DNA from: Elysia marginata
Lineage: Eukaryota; Mollusca; Gastropoda; Plakobranchidae
Length of the DNA stretch: 28,454 bases
Assembly (NCBI GenBank): GCA_019649035.1
Contig: BMAT01009059.1
Location: 121,066-149,519, forward strand
Direction of reading: 5' to 3'
Shown here: piece after piece, positions 1 through 10,600 of the stretch
Numbering within the stretch: the stretch's first letter is position 1
How the letters are laid out: every line of letters begins with the position of its first letter
The notes under the pieces: model-generated
What the model saw: only the letters and a program-made list of their open reading frames with translations
The model's database searches: none
Told to the model about the DNA's origin: nothing
Made by a program: the position numbers and the translations under genes

Positions 1-29
1 AGAGAGAGAGAGAGAGAGACAGACAGACA
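1..29. repeat. (AG)n/(ACAG)n microsatellite at window edge
   Basis: Nine AG units, then 'acagacagaca'. It probably continues outside the window. Confidence 0.95.
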
Positions 30-1214
30 ATTATTGCTACATCTGTATCCGGCTTAAGGACTTAAGTGGCCAGATCTATTTCTGATAAAAAGTTGAAGAG
101 CCGTTTTTCTTATTTGTCTCGCGACCAGTACTACATGTACTAACGAGCCGGGAGTAGGAAATCCTAAGTTGAGAAAACAGATTTTCCCTTCTTCTTCTCT
201 CCATTTTAAACCAATTCACGTTTTTGTTGTTTTTTTTTTCAAAAGATCATGCGAGGCATTAAAAAAAGCGCGATAAATTTTCGCCACTACACCTCAATTT
301 CAACTTTAACTCTAAGGAAGAAATCTCCGTGATTATTTCTGAGCATATCAAAACATACAGTATATATGATAAATTTATGTAGGACATAGGCCTACATAAC
401 GTATTCTGGAGAAAGTGTGCCACATAGATCTACTCTATTAGTATTACGCGGTTAATTAAGAACAATAATGCATGCAAACAACACATGGCCAGCATCGGCA
501 AAATATGATCTCGTTTTGGATAGATGCTTGCTGCAAAAATACCAAGAACGCAACATATCTACTAAGGTGAAATAAAAAACAAACACACAATCTTGCGTTT
601 TTCATTGTCTGCTTAAAACGCAAGATCAAAATAAGGAAAATGTTGCACGCCTATTTTTAGTATCGACCTCCCCCACAACGAAAATAAAAAGTAAAGCTCA
701 TGAAAAATCACTGGAAGAAAAAGTAAACGGCAATTTAAACAAACAGCTTTCTCTTAAAGCAGCGAATGGCTTTGCACGCCTTAAATAATCATTCACCATC
801 CGACTGAGAAATATTTATTCTAGTCTAATGTTTTGTCCCCATTGCACAAAACGTAATGTTACATTTAGGCTATTAAAATGCCGTAACGCATCCGGAATTC
901 TGAAGTAGACCACTTTTTCCCCAAAGAATTTAACATAAGTAAGATTCACATTGACTATTCCACTAAAGAGTTTTACTCGGGATTTGCTTACGAGTTCCAG
1001 GTGCAATGGTGACATACGAAGGATTAAAACAAGAAATACTATCCAGAAAAGAGCAAACTGCAGCAGCAATGATCAAATAGAAAACCAAGTTGAACTCTTT
1101 AGGACAGGTATCACCATCAGATGAACAAAGACCAGACTGATGCGCTCCGTGGTCATGTCATGATGATAATATTTCTGTAGGTATGAGCATCCTGGACCTT
1201 GAAAGACAGACCAA
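30..1214. other. Downstream intergenic sequence, no gene recognised
   Basis: A+T-rich sequence without convincing coding content. An 84-codon minus-strand open frame at 815-1069 has no motif I recognise and no splice context that would make it an exon. The stretch from about 1100 may belong to the LINE relic that follows. Confidence 0.5.
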
Positions 1215-1602
1215 ACAAGAGATGTTTCCGCAAAATCTTAGAAATCTTATATAAAGATCTCATTACAAGTGATACAGATAAAGTAAAACAACGGACCACA
1301 ATGCAATAGGACCATAAGCAGACTTTCTCGCTCTGTTTAGGAAACGCACTCTATTAACGGTTTGGGCATGTTACCCGTTCGTCCGAATTGCCAATGTGAT
1401 ACTGCAAAACAGAAAGCAAGGCAGTGTCCAAAGAAGAAGGATTAAAGACAGACCGAAGAAGAGTAGGGAGAACAAAATTTAAGGAATGGAATGAACAAGC
1501 CTAAAAGCTCAAAGACAAGCTCAAGTAATCTGAAGACCGTAGGAAGCTGGTGGAGAAATCATCACACATTAAGTCTAGATAGGTGAAGAAGAAGAAGAAG
1601 AA
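1215..1602 (+). mobile_element. Decayed RTE-like LINE 3' end with GAA tail
   Basis: Broken pieces in several forward frames: 'KRCFRKILEILYKDLITSD', 'NAIGP', 'KRTLLTVWACYPFVRIANVI', 'QRRRIKDRPKKSRENK' and 'DRRKLVEKSSHIKS', colinear with the relic at 12597-12870 and its relatives. After the final stop comes a (GAA)n run at 1585-1602, the simple-repeat tail expected at such a 3' end. Many frameshifts make it older than the other copy. The 5' limit is uncertain and could extend to about 1100. Confidence 0.75.
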
Positions 1603-2415
1603 AGTGAATAGGTTTTGACTTTATCCAGATTCCAGAGTACACAACAGTTGGACTAAACAAACGACAGACTTAGTAAGTGAATTTGGTGACAAGCTTTACT
1701 TTGCGATCGAGATTTAACTATATCTATTACTCTAGCGCAACAAAAGGGATCGTACATGTTTTTACCAGTCAATTAGGCCTATTTAACTATAACATGCAAT
1801 GTAAACATGCACATCTCTTAGATTTAGAACAAGCACAGGGCTCCTCTTACTGCACCCATCAAGCTCCTTCAAATTACTCAAGAGCAGGGCTCTAAAGAAG
1901 GCCTGAGTGTTTTTAAGTATTTCGTATTTCTGCGTTCGCGCTTTCAAGTTGCACTTATGGTAGTTTTTTAAAAGAAGTACATGGCTTCTTAGGGGCCAAT
2001 ATCTACGTCATAGTTCAAATTATTGCGTCGCCGTTAGTAGCTTTTTCACAGGTGGTGAAGCAGGATATTAAATGAATTGCATAAAAAAGAAGCAGTTTTT
2101 AACCTTGACTTTACCTAAGCCTGCAGACACGGTCTGAAACCGATGAACCATTGAACTACTCATAAAAAGTACTCGGATGTTTCAGTTTATTTTGACTAGA
2201 GCCAGGAAGCGCTCGTTAAAAATTAACAAAAGTACATATTATAATGCTATGAGGTAGCCTGTAGTAAACCTACGATCGATATAGCCGTTTTGAGTTTACA
2301 TTACTTAAAGACGTTCAATATACATGAATTTGTACTATGAGTATGAGGTGTAAAATTTCAAGCCTTGATATTTTTAACTCAACAATCCACTGCATATAAA
2401 TGACATACAACCTTG
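1603..2415. other. Intergenic, nothing recognised
   Basis: No open frame with family resemblance and no inverted or tandem repeat that I could define. Confidence 0.5.
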
Positions 2416-2832
2416 CAAGCCTGTGTGGTTTTTGGCAGTTTCTCAAACTTTTTAAAGCTGGGATTTAAACTAGGATGTAACTAGTAGTAGAAAGTAAAGC
2501 AGCCTACATGTAACTAAATAAAAAGTATCTTATATAGCTCTTATCCACTGAATGCTCTAAGCACTTTACACGAGTTACCTGACAGGTCATTACCAACCAA
2601 ATAGCCTTCTGAAGTAGCAGTAGCAGACATGTGTCGAATATAGTGTGGGCCCACATGTACATGTATACTACAAAAAAAAAACATTCTCTGCATATACAGT
2701 AAATTATGTTTTCAATGTTTGAGGGCCTGTGTGGTTTTCGGCAATTTCTCAAACTTTTCAAGGTGGGATTTATAAATTACAATGTACTAGCAATGGCAAA
2801 GGGGTGTGGAATAGAATAAATAAACATCTTCA
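2416..2832. repeat. Direct repeat of about 100 bp bracketing a SINE fragment
   Basis: 'cctgtgtggtttttggcagt' and following sequence (about 2420-2527) recurs at about 2726-2832 as 'cctgtgtggttttcggcaat', both continuing 'ttctcaaactttt'. The two copies are about 305 bp apart and bracket the SINE fragment at 2525-2640, consistent with a local tandem duplication or two insertions of a further repeat. Confidence 0.65.
2525..2640 (-). mobile_element. 3' fragment of the second SINE family
   Basis: 'ccactgaatgctctaagc' followed by 'gacaggtcattaccaacc' aligns with 14012-14100 on the same strand and with 11926-12016 on the opposite strand. Only the 3' part is recognisable; no tRNA-like head is seen. 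It is bracketed by a local direct repeat. Confidence 0.6.
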
Positions 2833-3034
2833 TAGCATGCTTGCAAGTGAAAAGTAGTTTCCAGAATTTTTTTCGATCTGTTCAAACTGGGCTTTAATTG
2901 ATACTGGTTTTGTTAAATATGCGTCTATTGATTTGAGATTTTTTAAAACTTGTGTAGCAGTTTTCAAAAATAAAATGTACTTGTAGTGGATGAAAAAGAG
3001 AAGAAAAAAAAAAAGCAACCTATATTTTGAAACG

Positions 3035-3194
3035 CAGTGGAACCCCTCAATTAAGACTACCCCTCTTATGTGACCTTAAATTTGAGGACATTTGCTTATA
3101 TTGGTATAGTAATTTAACCCCTGAACAAAAAACCCCTCTTAAAAGACCTGTTTTTACCAACAATTTTTAAGGTCTTACTACAGGAGTTCCACTG
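3035..3194. mobile_element. 160-bp MITE, copy A (pogo/Tigger-like ends)
   Basis: The left end 'CAGTGGAACCCCTCAATTAA' and the reverse complement of the right end 'CAGTGGAACTCCTGTAGTAA' form an imperfect inverted repeat. CAGTGGAAC is the kind of end seen on pogo/Tigger-type Tc1/mariner elements. A second copy of the same length is at 24151-24310. No coding capacity. Confidence 0.82.
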
Positions 3195-3433
3195 CAGCTC
3201 TTTATAGTGCACATATAGTAATCAATAATTCTCATAATTACAAATACTAGCGTTTTTGGGTCAATGGAATATACTGTAGTGTAATCGTACATTGAGAAAG
3301 GTGTGATTTACAACTCTTTTTGTTTTTTGAGGGCAGATTTACATTGCAAGAGACTGCTACCATGCGATACTCTGAGAGTTAAGTTTAGTTCCGCCAATGA
3401 TTACAGTGGAATTATGTTTAAATAAACCCATTT

Positions 3434-3447
3434 NCCCCCCCCCCCCC
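3434..3447. repeat. Poly-C run preceded by an ambiguous base
   Basis: One N at 3434 followed by thirteen C. This is the only ambiguous base I noticed and marks an uncertain homopolymer length in the assembly. Confidence 0.95.
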
Positions 3448-4163
3448 AGCTTATTTTATCCTAAGTTTGTACTAAGCAGTACCGGTAATACTATTAAAAG
3501 ATAAGGAACATTTAACCTAGTTTGTCTTGACCGAAAATTTAGCTGAAACAAGGTTTATCTACAACAGATTCCACTGCAACTTGTGTTAACAGTGTAGGAG
3601 ACTTTTAGAGTCAATAAACTAAGGAGAGGAAAGGAGAGTGGAGTAAAGGTGCTGGCTTGTATAAATGCAAAATTAAGCCACCTAGTCTTACACTTTTGAA
3701 TGCAGCCAAGTCTATTTAACACAAACATTTTTGACACAAAATTCTGCTTTAAGGTGGGCAATTAAACTATTTCTATGCAAGCATTATCCCTTTACAGTAA
3801 CAGTGGTTTAATGCTTTGTATTTAACACAAATACATTTTAATGACACAAACACTTTTTAAGAAACGGCCACAGAACCTCGGCAATAATTACAATTTTATT
3901 CCTAAATGGTTCATAACATTAATGCTTAGTTTACATAACTAATCTTTCAGTGACAGTGACGCAAACCCATAGTTTAATGATCTCTACAGTAGAAAGGCTC
4001 CCAAAAATCCTCTATTAATTTTATTGCCAAAGTTGTCTTAAGAGCACTCCTCGTTTTCTCATTACATTTACATGTAAATTAATGAAGAAATATCCTTTTT
4101 AAATGAACTCTTAAAAATACAATCATTCATATTTTGGACAATCCATGAAAATCTGTGTTAACA

Positions 4164-4210
4164 GGAGAGATAGATAGATAGACAGATATAGAGAAAGGGA
4201 GAGAGAGAGT
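4164..4210. repeat. GATA/GA-rich microsatellite
   Basis: 'agatagatagatagac' followed by 'agggagagagagag'; an imperfect purine-rich simple repeat. Confidence 0.92.
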
Positions 4211-6221
4211 TCTATTTACAGAATAACCACAATGGCACTCTCTTGTATTTATACACACACAAAAACCAACCCATCCTATGTGACTGTTCAATGGATTAAA
4301 AAAAAATTGTTTAGAGTAGTTCCCCTTGAGCACTGGTGAGTTCATGCGATGTTAGATGTGAAGTCTGGCTCGTGAAATCTATTTGACACAACTCAAAAGA
4401 AATACATGCCACAAAAAAGGAGAAAAAGATGCTGAAACATTTGCTTTTGTGTTTCAATCTTTATTTCTATTATTCTTATGTTAATAAGGAAAGGGGGGGT
4501 GGGTGGGCTTAAGGTGAAAATAATCCCTGAACCATTTCGTAAGCAGGTTGAGCAATAATGATAAAAAATTGTGTCACCAGACTCAACTCAGCAACTGTAA
4601 GCAGTTTAGACCCAATTTCTTGGTATTGGTTGCATCGCTACATGACTTGACCCCGTTCACACTCCGGTCACTGCCTTGACCTATCTGGCCTCATGTCCTT
4701 ACTTGTGATGCAGACTAAGTTCTATTTTTAGATTATATGCTGAAATCCTTTTGGGGCCTTTTTCTACATTTTCTGTCACATTACTGGCTTAGAAGTAAAG
4801 AAATCACATCCAATAAATATCTCTCCTCTTTTAAAAACGTTGCTTATGACTCAACAGAATGGTAAAATGGGGTAGGCCTGGCAATTTTCCTTGGTTTTTT
4901 AACAAAATGAAAATTTTCTTTAAAAAAATCTGGGTTGTTACCCTTTGTTGTGATAGAGCATGGAAAAAAAAGGTAAAATTAACCAAAAAAGCACTCTGTT
5001 ATGTTTTAGAGATTAGGTTCAATTATACATTCAGGAAGTTTTGTATCATTTGTTTAAAAATTGTAGGAGGAGTAGGCTTTTGAAATAAGTCAATTTTGAA
5101 GGAAAAATTCAATATGGCAGCATTGCCATGGCAAACATAATATTTAAAAGAAAAAAGTTCTTTTTGATTCCCATGTTTTTAGTGGTGCTGAAAATGATGG
5201 TGTGTGTTAAAATAAGGTGACTTAATGCAGATTGGGTATTGTAATTTGAAATCCATTCAGACGTCACTTGCAAAAGGTGCTAAATTTTTTATTCATAAAT
5301 TATTCAGGCACAGAATTGAAATTTATCCAGAGGCATTTACAATTTAGATTAAAACAAATATATATTTAACTTCAGCAACATTTCTAAATGCTAAACGTTT
5401 TGTTTTCCTGTTCAAGACCCATTGCTTTCTTTATAACAAAAATTAATCAACACCCAGGAAATAACTATTACCCTACCTTCTTTATCCAACTTCTGCATAT
5501 GATGTATTTAGTTTGGCCTAATCTATTTATTTATTCCATTAATCTTGGTATAATAAACTACAGACAAGTCCAGTATTTTGAATCCAATATAACCAGAACA
5601 AAACTTTAAATGATCTAAAATTTGAATTCTCAAAATACATGTACAATTACAACATATTACAAAAGGATACCATATATTTGAATTACCCAGGTTTGAATTA
5701 TTTTGACTTGACGGTATAAATATCTAATCTCAAAGAGTTTTCAGTTTGCCACAAAAAAAGGAAATAAAAACCTGAAGCAGCAGGCCAAATATTGAGATTA
5801 TGGGACACACACAAACACAGCCACTGACATTCCGACAGTAAAACAATCAACATTAAAACAAACTAAAAAGTTCCAATCTTACACACAGTTACATTGTATA
5901 GTGCAGTCTGCTAAGCCAAATTGCTTGAGAACAGCCAATTCAGGTCGAAATATCAGAAAATGAGTTAAGGATAGTTTACAAAGAAAAAAATACCAGTTGG
6001 GATCCTAAAACAAATTAAGAGTTAAATGGGACTCCACTGTACATCAATTCATATGAAACTGACAAGTAGAAATTGTTATACCATTTTCATAAGGAGGGAT
6101 GCAACCAAAATGTCATAAGAAAGAAGCATCTTGAACACAAAAAACACTTTGGGTTTGTGAAACTTTTTCACAAGTCAAAAAAAAGTTCCATAATATATTT
6201 GCTTGACTAATATCTAAGCCT

Positions 6222-6290
6222 TCATCGCATCCACAATTCCTGAAATCATCAGGCAGTATTCCCTCAGGCTCTGTTATCCAGCCAGGCCTA
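6222..6290 (-). pseudogene. Partial duplicate of the GLE1 terminal coding stretch
   Basis: About 63 bp aligns at roughly 75% identity with 7186-7247 in exon 14, including an identical 'caggcagtattccct'. On the minus strand it encodes 'EPEGILPDDF', against 'EPEGILPAHF' in GLE1, and its frame stays open from there down to 6113. An acceptor-like 'gataacag' lies just upstream at 6271-6278. It is either a decayed tandem duplicate or an alternative terminal exon; the sequence alone cannot decide. Confidence 0.6.
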
Positions 6291-6377
6291 CCTTCCCAGG
6301 CCCTCATCCCATTCTAACCAAAGTATCAAAGGAACCAGGAGTCTCAGGCTCTGCTATCTGTCATCCCAATCCCGACA

Positions 6378-6631
6378 GGGGGCCTAGATAGCTCAGTTGG
6401 TAGTGGCTTCGCTTCGTGGCCAAGAGGTCGCGGGTTCGAAACACAGCCGCAAGCAGTCCGGGCCCCTACTGGTTGGGTCGGTGTCAGTATAATGTGACCG
6501 GCTGAGGCTAAGTCATGGTATCCCCGCTAGTCTCTGGGTGGCAGCCCGTAATTTGTCATTGGGACCCAAGCCCTGAGAGCACCTTTGAAGTGGAATTGGG
6601 CTTGTAAAAATACCCTTTAATCAATCAAAAA
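6378..6631 (+). mobile_element. tRNA-derived SINE, about 254 bp, with target-site duplication
   Basis: The head is tRNA-like: A box 'TAGCTCAGTTGG' at 6389-6400 and B box 'GGTTCGAAAC' at about 6433-6442, the internal RNA polymerase III promoter of such SINEs. A tRNA-unrelated body follows and ends in an A-rich tail near 6620-6631. A perfect 13-bp direct repeat 'cccaatcccgaca' flanks it at 6365-6377 and 6632-6644, which is the target-site duplication. Intact boxes and an unmutated duplication suggest a fairly recent insertion. It lies in the 3' flank of GLE1, opposite in orientation. Confidence 0.92.
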
Positions 6632-6644
6632 CCCAATCCCGACA

Positions 6645-7187
6645 ACCAAGAAAAGTCAAACAAATTCATTTTTTAATAATATTATATCTGACCACAAAGA
6701 ACTCAAGCAACAGTATGCTAGACAGAATGCATTTATCATTTATAGTCACTTTTTACAAATTTTTAAAGTAAGGAGATTTGATTGATTTATGAGAAGTTTG
6801 AAAGTAAGAAATGCCTGTAGCTCAGAATGAGGCTGGACAACTTTAGCACACCACACTTATATCCTCTCCCTTTCCCAGCATCAATGTCACAAAAAATCAA
6901 GGGCTAGAATTCTGCCGCACACGTACTTTTCCCTCACCAGGTCCAAATCCGAGAATTGATCTAGTACCTAACCCAACTACCCCACAAATGCATAGGATGA
7001 CAAATGGTTTTTGAAAGAAAAAAAAACAAACCTGAAAATGAGTTAAGTATTGCATCTCACATAGAACAAGTTTTATAGAAATAAGTTATGCAATGAACAA
7101 AAAATGGATAAAAACTGCCCCCCTCCCCCCGATATTCAACATCTCTGTATGCCTCGCTCCCCTCCCCTGGCCCTACTAATCCCAGCA
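6645..7187 (-). other. Probable GLE1 3' UTR and immediate flank
   Basis: The sequence directly after the GLE1 stop, read on the minus strand, holds a G-rich stretch near 7120-7165 and then A+T-rich sequence. A weak ATTAAA-type polyadenylation signal lies at about 6671-6677 on the minus strand, but no strong AATAAA could be tied to the transcript end, so the 3' boundary is unknown. One decayed duplicate of the stop region lies inside. Confidence 0.4.
6868..6920 (-). pseudogene. Second, weaker duplicate of the GLE1 stop-codon region
   Basis: 'cccagcatcaatg' at about 6874-6886 equals the sequence spanning the GLE1 stop (about 7181-7193), and the following bases align loosely ('ttgattttttgtgacattga' against the exon 14 end on the minus strand). 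This suggests the 3' end of the gene was duplicated more than once. Confidence 0.35.
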
Positions 7188-7668
7188 TCAATGAAACCAG
7201 AAATGAGCAGGCAGTATTCCCTCTGGCTCAGGTATCCGACCAGACTTTAGCGCTGCTTCCAGGAAGATCTCCAGTCTGGCAAGCGTAGCATTTGTGACAG
7301 CCACACTTTTGAGTTTGGGCAGGTATTGTTTATACAGTAAATACACCAGCTTGACGAATTGAATGCTGTACTGACGCATCAGCTGAGTACCACATGACAC
7401 AAGCACATCATAGGTCAGGCCTGCCGTGATGTCTGGGTGTGGATCTTGATCCATGACCCGTGCAAGCCACATCCACCCATTCTCCAGGCCATGTGGGTGG
7501 GGAAACTGGGTGTGACCCTGGGGAGGTCTTGTTGCTCCACCAGGCGTTGGAGGAGGAGGTGAGGTGATCAGACAGGCGCAGTACAAACGCATCAGACCTG
7601 ACATTCGCCTTAGGAACTTGTCCTGCTCTTCCACTGTGCCATCCTCTTCTACTTTGTAACCGAGGGAT
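7188..7668 (-). CDS. GLE1: GLE1 terminal coding exon 14 (residues 559-718 and stop)
   Basis: Acceptor ttttgttag|A; runs to TGA at 7190-7188. It encodes 'LGYKVEEDGTVEEQDKFLRR', 'HPHGLENGWMWLARVM', 'GTQLMRQYSIQFVKLVYLLY' and 'EPEGILPAHFWFH', all colinear with human GLE1B. A proline/glycine-rich loop at about residues 594-614 ('PPPPTPGGATRPPQG') is longer than the human loop, which reads about 'LRWPYGNRQEI'. The final 40 or so residues correspond to the B-isoform tail that binds NUP42. Confidence 0.97.
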
Positions 7669-10600
7669 CTAACAAAAAAAGAATAAAAGAAATATCATGT
7701 ATCCAAGAAAAACCAACAAAATGGTGATCTCTAAAATTCTTTGGACACTTTTTGCATACAAAGTATTAAATGTAAAAAAAAACTAGTTAACGTGGCAACA
7801 ATCAGTCAGAAATCTGATTGAAAAACTAGTTTATAACACAAGTGATCTTATAGATTTCTAAAGAGTGTCATTGCTAAATTTCAAAATAGACATTTCATAC
7901 AGATGAGTCCATTTATAACGGCTAGTGTTTTAAGGCAACTCCAGGTGTAACAGCATTTTTTCACACTTCTTTTTTTGACTCATGGGTAGGAATTGTCAAT
8001 TTTCTCTAAATACAACTGCAACTCAGTGACCAAGTATGTGATGCTGCAGCTGCACATACACAGTTTGGAAAAGCTGTTAAAAGAGGTGAACATTTTTTTG
8101 ATACATAGATTATATATTCTGATTTGACATGATTGGAAGGTTAGGGGTCCATGACTATTATGATATCAGTGCCTCTCAATACTTTTTGTAGGAACCCTAC
8201 ACAAATAATTTTGAAAATTGAATGCTATGTGCCAACCCTAGCTCTAATTTGTGCTCTTGATACGACAAGAGTGCATTCCTGTTTGAATATTTCGAAATCC
8301 ATACAAATAAATATCAACTTTATATTATTCCAAAATCGAATTACTAGTATATATTACAAGAGAAGGATAAAATTGGTAATCTGAAAGCAGTTTAATGATC
8401 AAGGTTGGATTTATGTTCCACCAGTAATTAATTGACCAAAAAATGTGTAGTGATTGAACAAAACCATTCACAAGTTGAAAATGTTAAAAACAAAAAAGCA
8501 ACACATTTGACAATGTGGTAGGAAAAAAGCAGCATTAAGAAGTCAATGGTAAATGCTAGCTAAAATTTCCTCACCTGTGATAGTCGGCAACTGTCTCTCC
8601 CTCCTGGCGAAAGTGGTAGTAGGGTAGGACGTATGGACACATAGACTGCAGGTGGGCCATAAACAGGTCGCCGACAATGGGAAACTCGCACCAGAGGCCC
8701 AGCAACACAGCGGCAATGGGGAAGGCTGACTCGTGCAATGAGCTCACCTGTTCTTCACCTTTTCTCTGTTGATGAAGGAGATAAGAAAGACATCCACTTT
8801 ATTTGATTATGGAAAATAGTTGCCCTTATTCATAATACAGTATAGTCCACTTAAATTGATATTCACTTTATCAAAATTTTATCATATCAAAAAGTTTTGC
8901 TTTGACAGAATTTTTTCGTCTATAATCTTACTAAACAATTTATCTTATATTGACTTTTCCCCCAGCTCTTTTTGCTTTATCAACATGCTGACTACTAAAA
9001 TTATTAAAAAAAGACATAAAACAAAGACATCTCTACTTTTATTAATTGCGTTTTTTTTTAATTCCAATTTTTACAATCTCACTTATGAGAAATGCTTGCC
9101 ACAGATAAAACCTTCAAAAAGGTATCAGATCCTTGAATGAACTCGGCCGACTGCAAATGGCCAGATAGGTGACTCACCACTAGCATCTTAGCTATGAGGT
9201 TCTGGCAGAAGAGCAGCGCCTCGGGAAGTTTGTCAGCCCGTATAGACCTGCCTGAGATCTTGACCTCTTGACCTCTGAGCAGGGACAGAAGTCGGTGCAG
9301 CTTGTCTCTCAAATGATGCAAGTCACCCCCTGATATGGCATTGATAGGAGTGTTCACAGCTCGCTGAAGGTCAAATCTGTACTGCTTCACCTGAGACATA
9401 TGACAGAATAAAGAAAGTCAATTAATAAATTATAATCATACTTTATTTATATTGCGCCTAAAATACACTAGAAAGTGCTTGACGCTGTAACACATAAAAT
9501 TGACATTAGAAATATATAAAGAAATACATGTATATCACTATGAATGCATCATAAAATTCCAGAAAAAAAATTAGTGACACAAAAGGCTGAAAATTTTTAA
9601 AAGGTTAGCTAATGTTAGACCTACTTACTTAGAGCAAAACATAAACTTAAAATCATATGACTGATTTACAAAAAAATACAAGAGAGGCATAAATAAAAAG
9701 CTCTTTTGAAAAGCTCTGTCTTAAGTTTCTTTTTAAAAGTACTGCAAATATTGCAAGTGTGTGTATCCTCAGACAGGGAATTCCATGCAGTAAGGGCAGA
9801 AGTTAAAAAAGCCTTATTTTCAAAATTAGAAGAAATGACATTTGCACACAGTAAATTTGCATTTGAAGAACTTAGAATACGTGCAGGTTTATAGGGCATA
9901 ACTAGGTCCTGGAGATAGGAAGGGGCCAGATTGCAAACATTTAAAAATTTGACATGCTGGTCTTAAAACAAATGCATCTTTCAATTGGCAGCCAATGGAG
10001 CCCCTTTAATACATCTTTTGATGTTGTGTCCCTTCCTTTTCTAACTGTTATTTTTGCAGCTCTGTTATGAATTTTTTGTAACCTTTCAATTAAACAATTT
10101 GGTAAACCATTTCATAGAGAATCACAGTAATCGAGTCTGCTGGTAATAAAAGCATGAATCAACATGTGAGTAGTATCTTAATCAATAAAATCTCTGATTT
10201 TGCCAATGTTTTTTAACTGAAGATGGCATGATAAACAAGCTTTTTTTTATATGAAATTCCATCTTCAAATTTGAATCAAAGTAAAAGCCTAAATATCTAA
10301 CAGCATTACTAGTGGGAACAGACAGCTAGCGTCCAGAAAAATCGATACGTTTAAAATTGCATTCAATGATTGCATTTTTTCGTTTAACAAATATAACATT
10401 GGCCTTTCTCGATTCAATTTTAACTTATTGGTTACCATCCAGTGATTGATGTTTTCAACAATTCTCATTTAAATTTTGCATTGATAACTTTAACTTCATT
10501 CTTTTTTATGCATATCGGGATAATAAAGTCTGTCTTATTGGTTGTGTCCCCTTAAGATCGACTTGACTGATCGAGTCGTATGAGCAGAGCTGCTCACATT

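Larger units (their letters stand above)
3195..6221. other. Intergenic / distal 3' flank of GLE1
   Basis: Apart from the poly-C run and the GA-rich repeat, this is A+T-rich sequence with only chance-length open frames. Degenerate CAGTGGA-type fragments (near 3402) may be remnants of the 160-bp MITE family. No second gene is visible. Confidence 0.5.

Noticed and set aside
815..1069. A hydrophobic 84-residue minus-strand protein
   Set aside because: No recognisable motif, no supporting splice or regulatory context, and the length is within what A+T-rich DNA gives by chance.
6113..6307. A separate 64-residue gene
   Set aside because: Its start region is a duplicate of the GLE1 end; if expressed at all it would be as an alternative GLE1 exon, so it is reported as a duplicate instead.
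6378..6450. A functional tRNA gene
   Set aside because: A and B boxes are present, but the sequence continues into a SINE body with an A-rich tail and target-site duplication, so it is a tRNA-derived repeat.
9666..9899. A 77-residue minus-strand gene
   Set aside because: It is one piece of the CR1/L2-like LINE relic; adjacent pieces of the same reverse transcriptase continue in other frames.
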